DNA of 64,000 bases from Asticcacaulis sp. (GTDB lineage Bacteria; Pseudomonadota; Alphaproteobacteria; Caulobacterales; Caulobacteraceae): assembly GCA_024707255.1 (NCBI GenBank), contig JANQAC010000001.1:372001-436000 (forward strand), written 5' to 3'. Numbering within the stretch: the first letter of the stretch is position 1; the number at the start of each line of letters is the position of its first letter. Positions 63,611 through 64,000 of this stretch are shown here, piece by piece. The notes beneath the pieces are model-generated. The model was given only the letters and a program-made list of their open reading frames with translations, did not search any database and was not told the origin of the DNA. Both the position numbers and the translations under genes were made by a program.

Positions 63611-64000
63611 TTACCATTTTGTCGGATCGTCCTGCGGTATTTCTTCCTGACGCCGGCGCGTCAGGGCCAGAATGAAGCCAAGGGTCAGCCCCATGGCCAG
63701 CATGGACGAACCACCGTAGGAAATAAACGGCAGGGTCATGCCCTTGGGGGGAATCAGGCCGAGATTGACCGACACATTGATCAGCACCTGCATACCCAGC
63801 ATGATATAGAGCCCGGAGGTGGCAATCTGGCGGAACGGATCCTGCATCGCCATGGCCTTGAGCAGGCCGCGGATGATGATAAAGGCGAAAATGCCGATGA
63901 TGATCAGGATCAGCCACAGGCCATATTCTTCCGCCACCACCGAATAGATGAAATCGGTATGCAGGTCGGGGATCAGCCGCTTCATCGTGCCTTCATTGAG
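63611..64000 (-). CDS. ftsW: Peptidoglycan glycosyltransferase FtsW, C-terminal part
   Basis: The frame enters from base 64000; about 129 C-terminal residues are seen. DFIYSVVAEEYGLWLILIII, INVSVNLGLIPPKGMTLPFI and SYGGSSMLAMGLTLGFIL are the SEDS-family C-terminal motifs, and the place upstream of murG points to FtsW rather than RodA. It polymerises septal peptidoglycan with a class b PBP. Confidence 0.95.
   Translation of the reverse strand, partial: LNEGTMKRLIPDLHTDFIYSVVAEEYGLWLILIIIGIFAFIIIRGLLKAMAMQDPFRQIATSGLYIMLGMQVLINVSVNLGLIPPKGMTLPFISYGGSSMLAMGLTLGFILALTRRRQEEIPQDDPTKW

Overview
The window reads as chromosomal DNA of an alphaproteobacterium of the Caulobacterales. Evidence: a CckA-type hybrid kinase directly downstream of fliQ-fliR-flhB, CtrA-type TTAA-N7-TTAA boxes in front of flagellar operons, a canonical sigma-54 promoter in front of flgFGAH, a PflI-like gene behind fliL-fliM, and PHA, mur and housekeeping genes of alphaproteobacterial type. 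Asticcacaulis or a close relative is my guess; no rRNA or other marker here proves the genus. I see no tRNA, rRNA, CRISPR array, insertion sequence or prophage.

Layout. 1-4.6 kb: a cut-off SDR gene with a TetR-like operator, an ABC exporter, rpmE, a DUF3445 protein and a lipoprotein. 4.6-24.9 kb: a flagellar and cell-cycle region in blocks: fliQ-fliR-flhB-cckA (minus), a large TPR protein (plus), an SPFH protein (plus), fliO-fliP (minus) divergent from flgB-flgC-fliE (plus), an AT-richer patch with a lipoprotein and an apparent gene remnant, fliL-fliM-pflI-motE-like (minus), and flgF-flgG-flgA-flgH (plus). Early (CtrA) and late (sigma-54) flagellar control can both be read from the intergenic DNA. 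25-30 kb: O-antigen-ligase-type polymerase, pyrD, sixA-like phosphatase, methyltransferase, gloB, DUF4908 protein. 30.6-33.7 kb: polyhydroxyalkanoate genes phaA-phaB and the regulator phaR. 34-38.7 kb: small membrane proteins and envelope glycosyltransferases. 38.6-44.6 kb: thrS, yidD, a NifU/IscU-like scaffold, an SRPBCC protein, cysS and folE. 44.8-53.7 kb: tandem exbD copies, an RluA-family synthase, rpoH, a receiver protein, purA, serC and two paralogous secreted proteins. 53.7-57.8 kb: thiD, a DUF1653 operon, a zinc-ribbon protein, folP, an oxidoreductase and a DUF6881-like protein. 57.8-64 kb: murB, an ORFan, murC, a reversed parDE module, an AI-2E transporter, murG and the end of ftsW.

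Two things stand out. First, nine copies of an intergenic element share one architecture: a long hairpin whose sequence differs at every copy but whose pairing is kept, then CAAGGGC, then two or three more short hairpins, ending in TTGAGC. Most sit just behind stop codons. This is the best candidate here for an undescribed structured element. Second, seven genes, including the expected-essential thrS, are each broken by exactly one base, mostly in short homopolymers. That pattern looks like consensus sequence error rather than gene decay, and the affected genes should be treated as probably intact in the organism.
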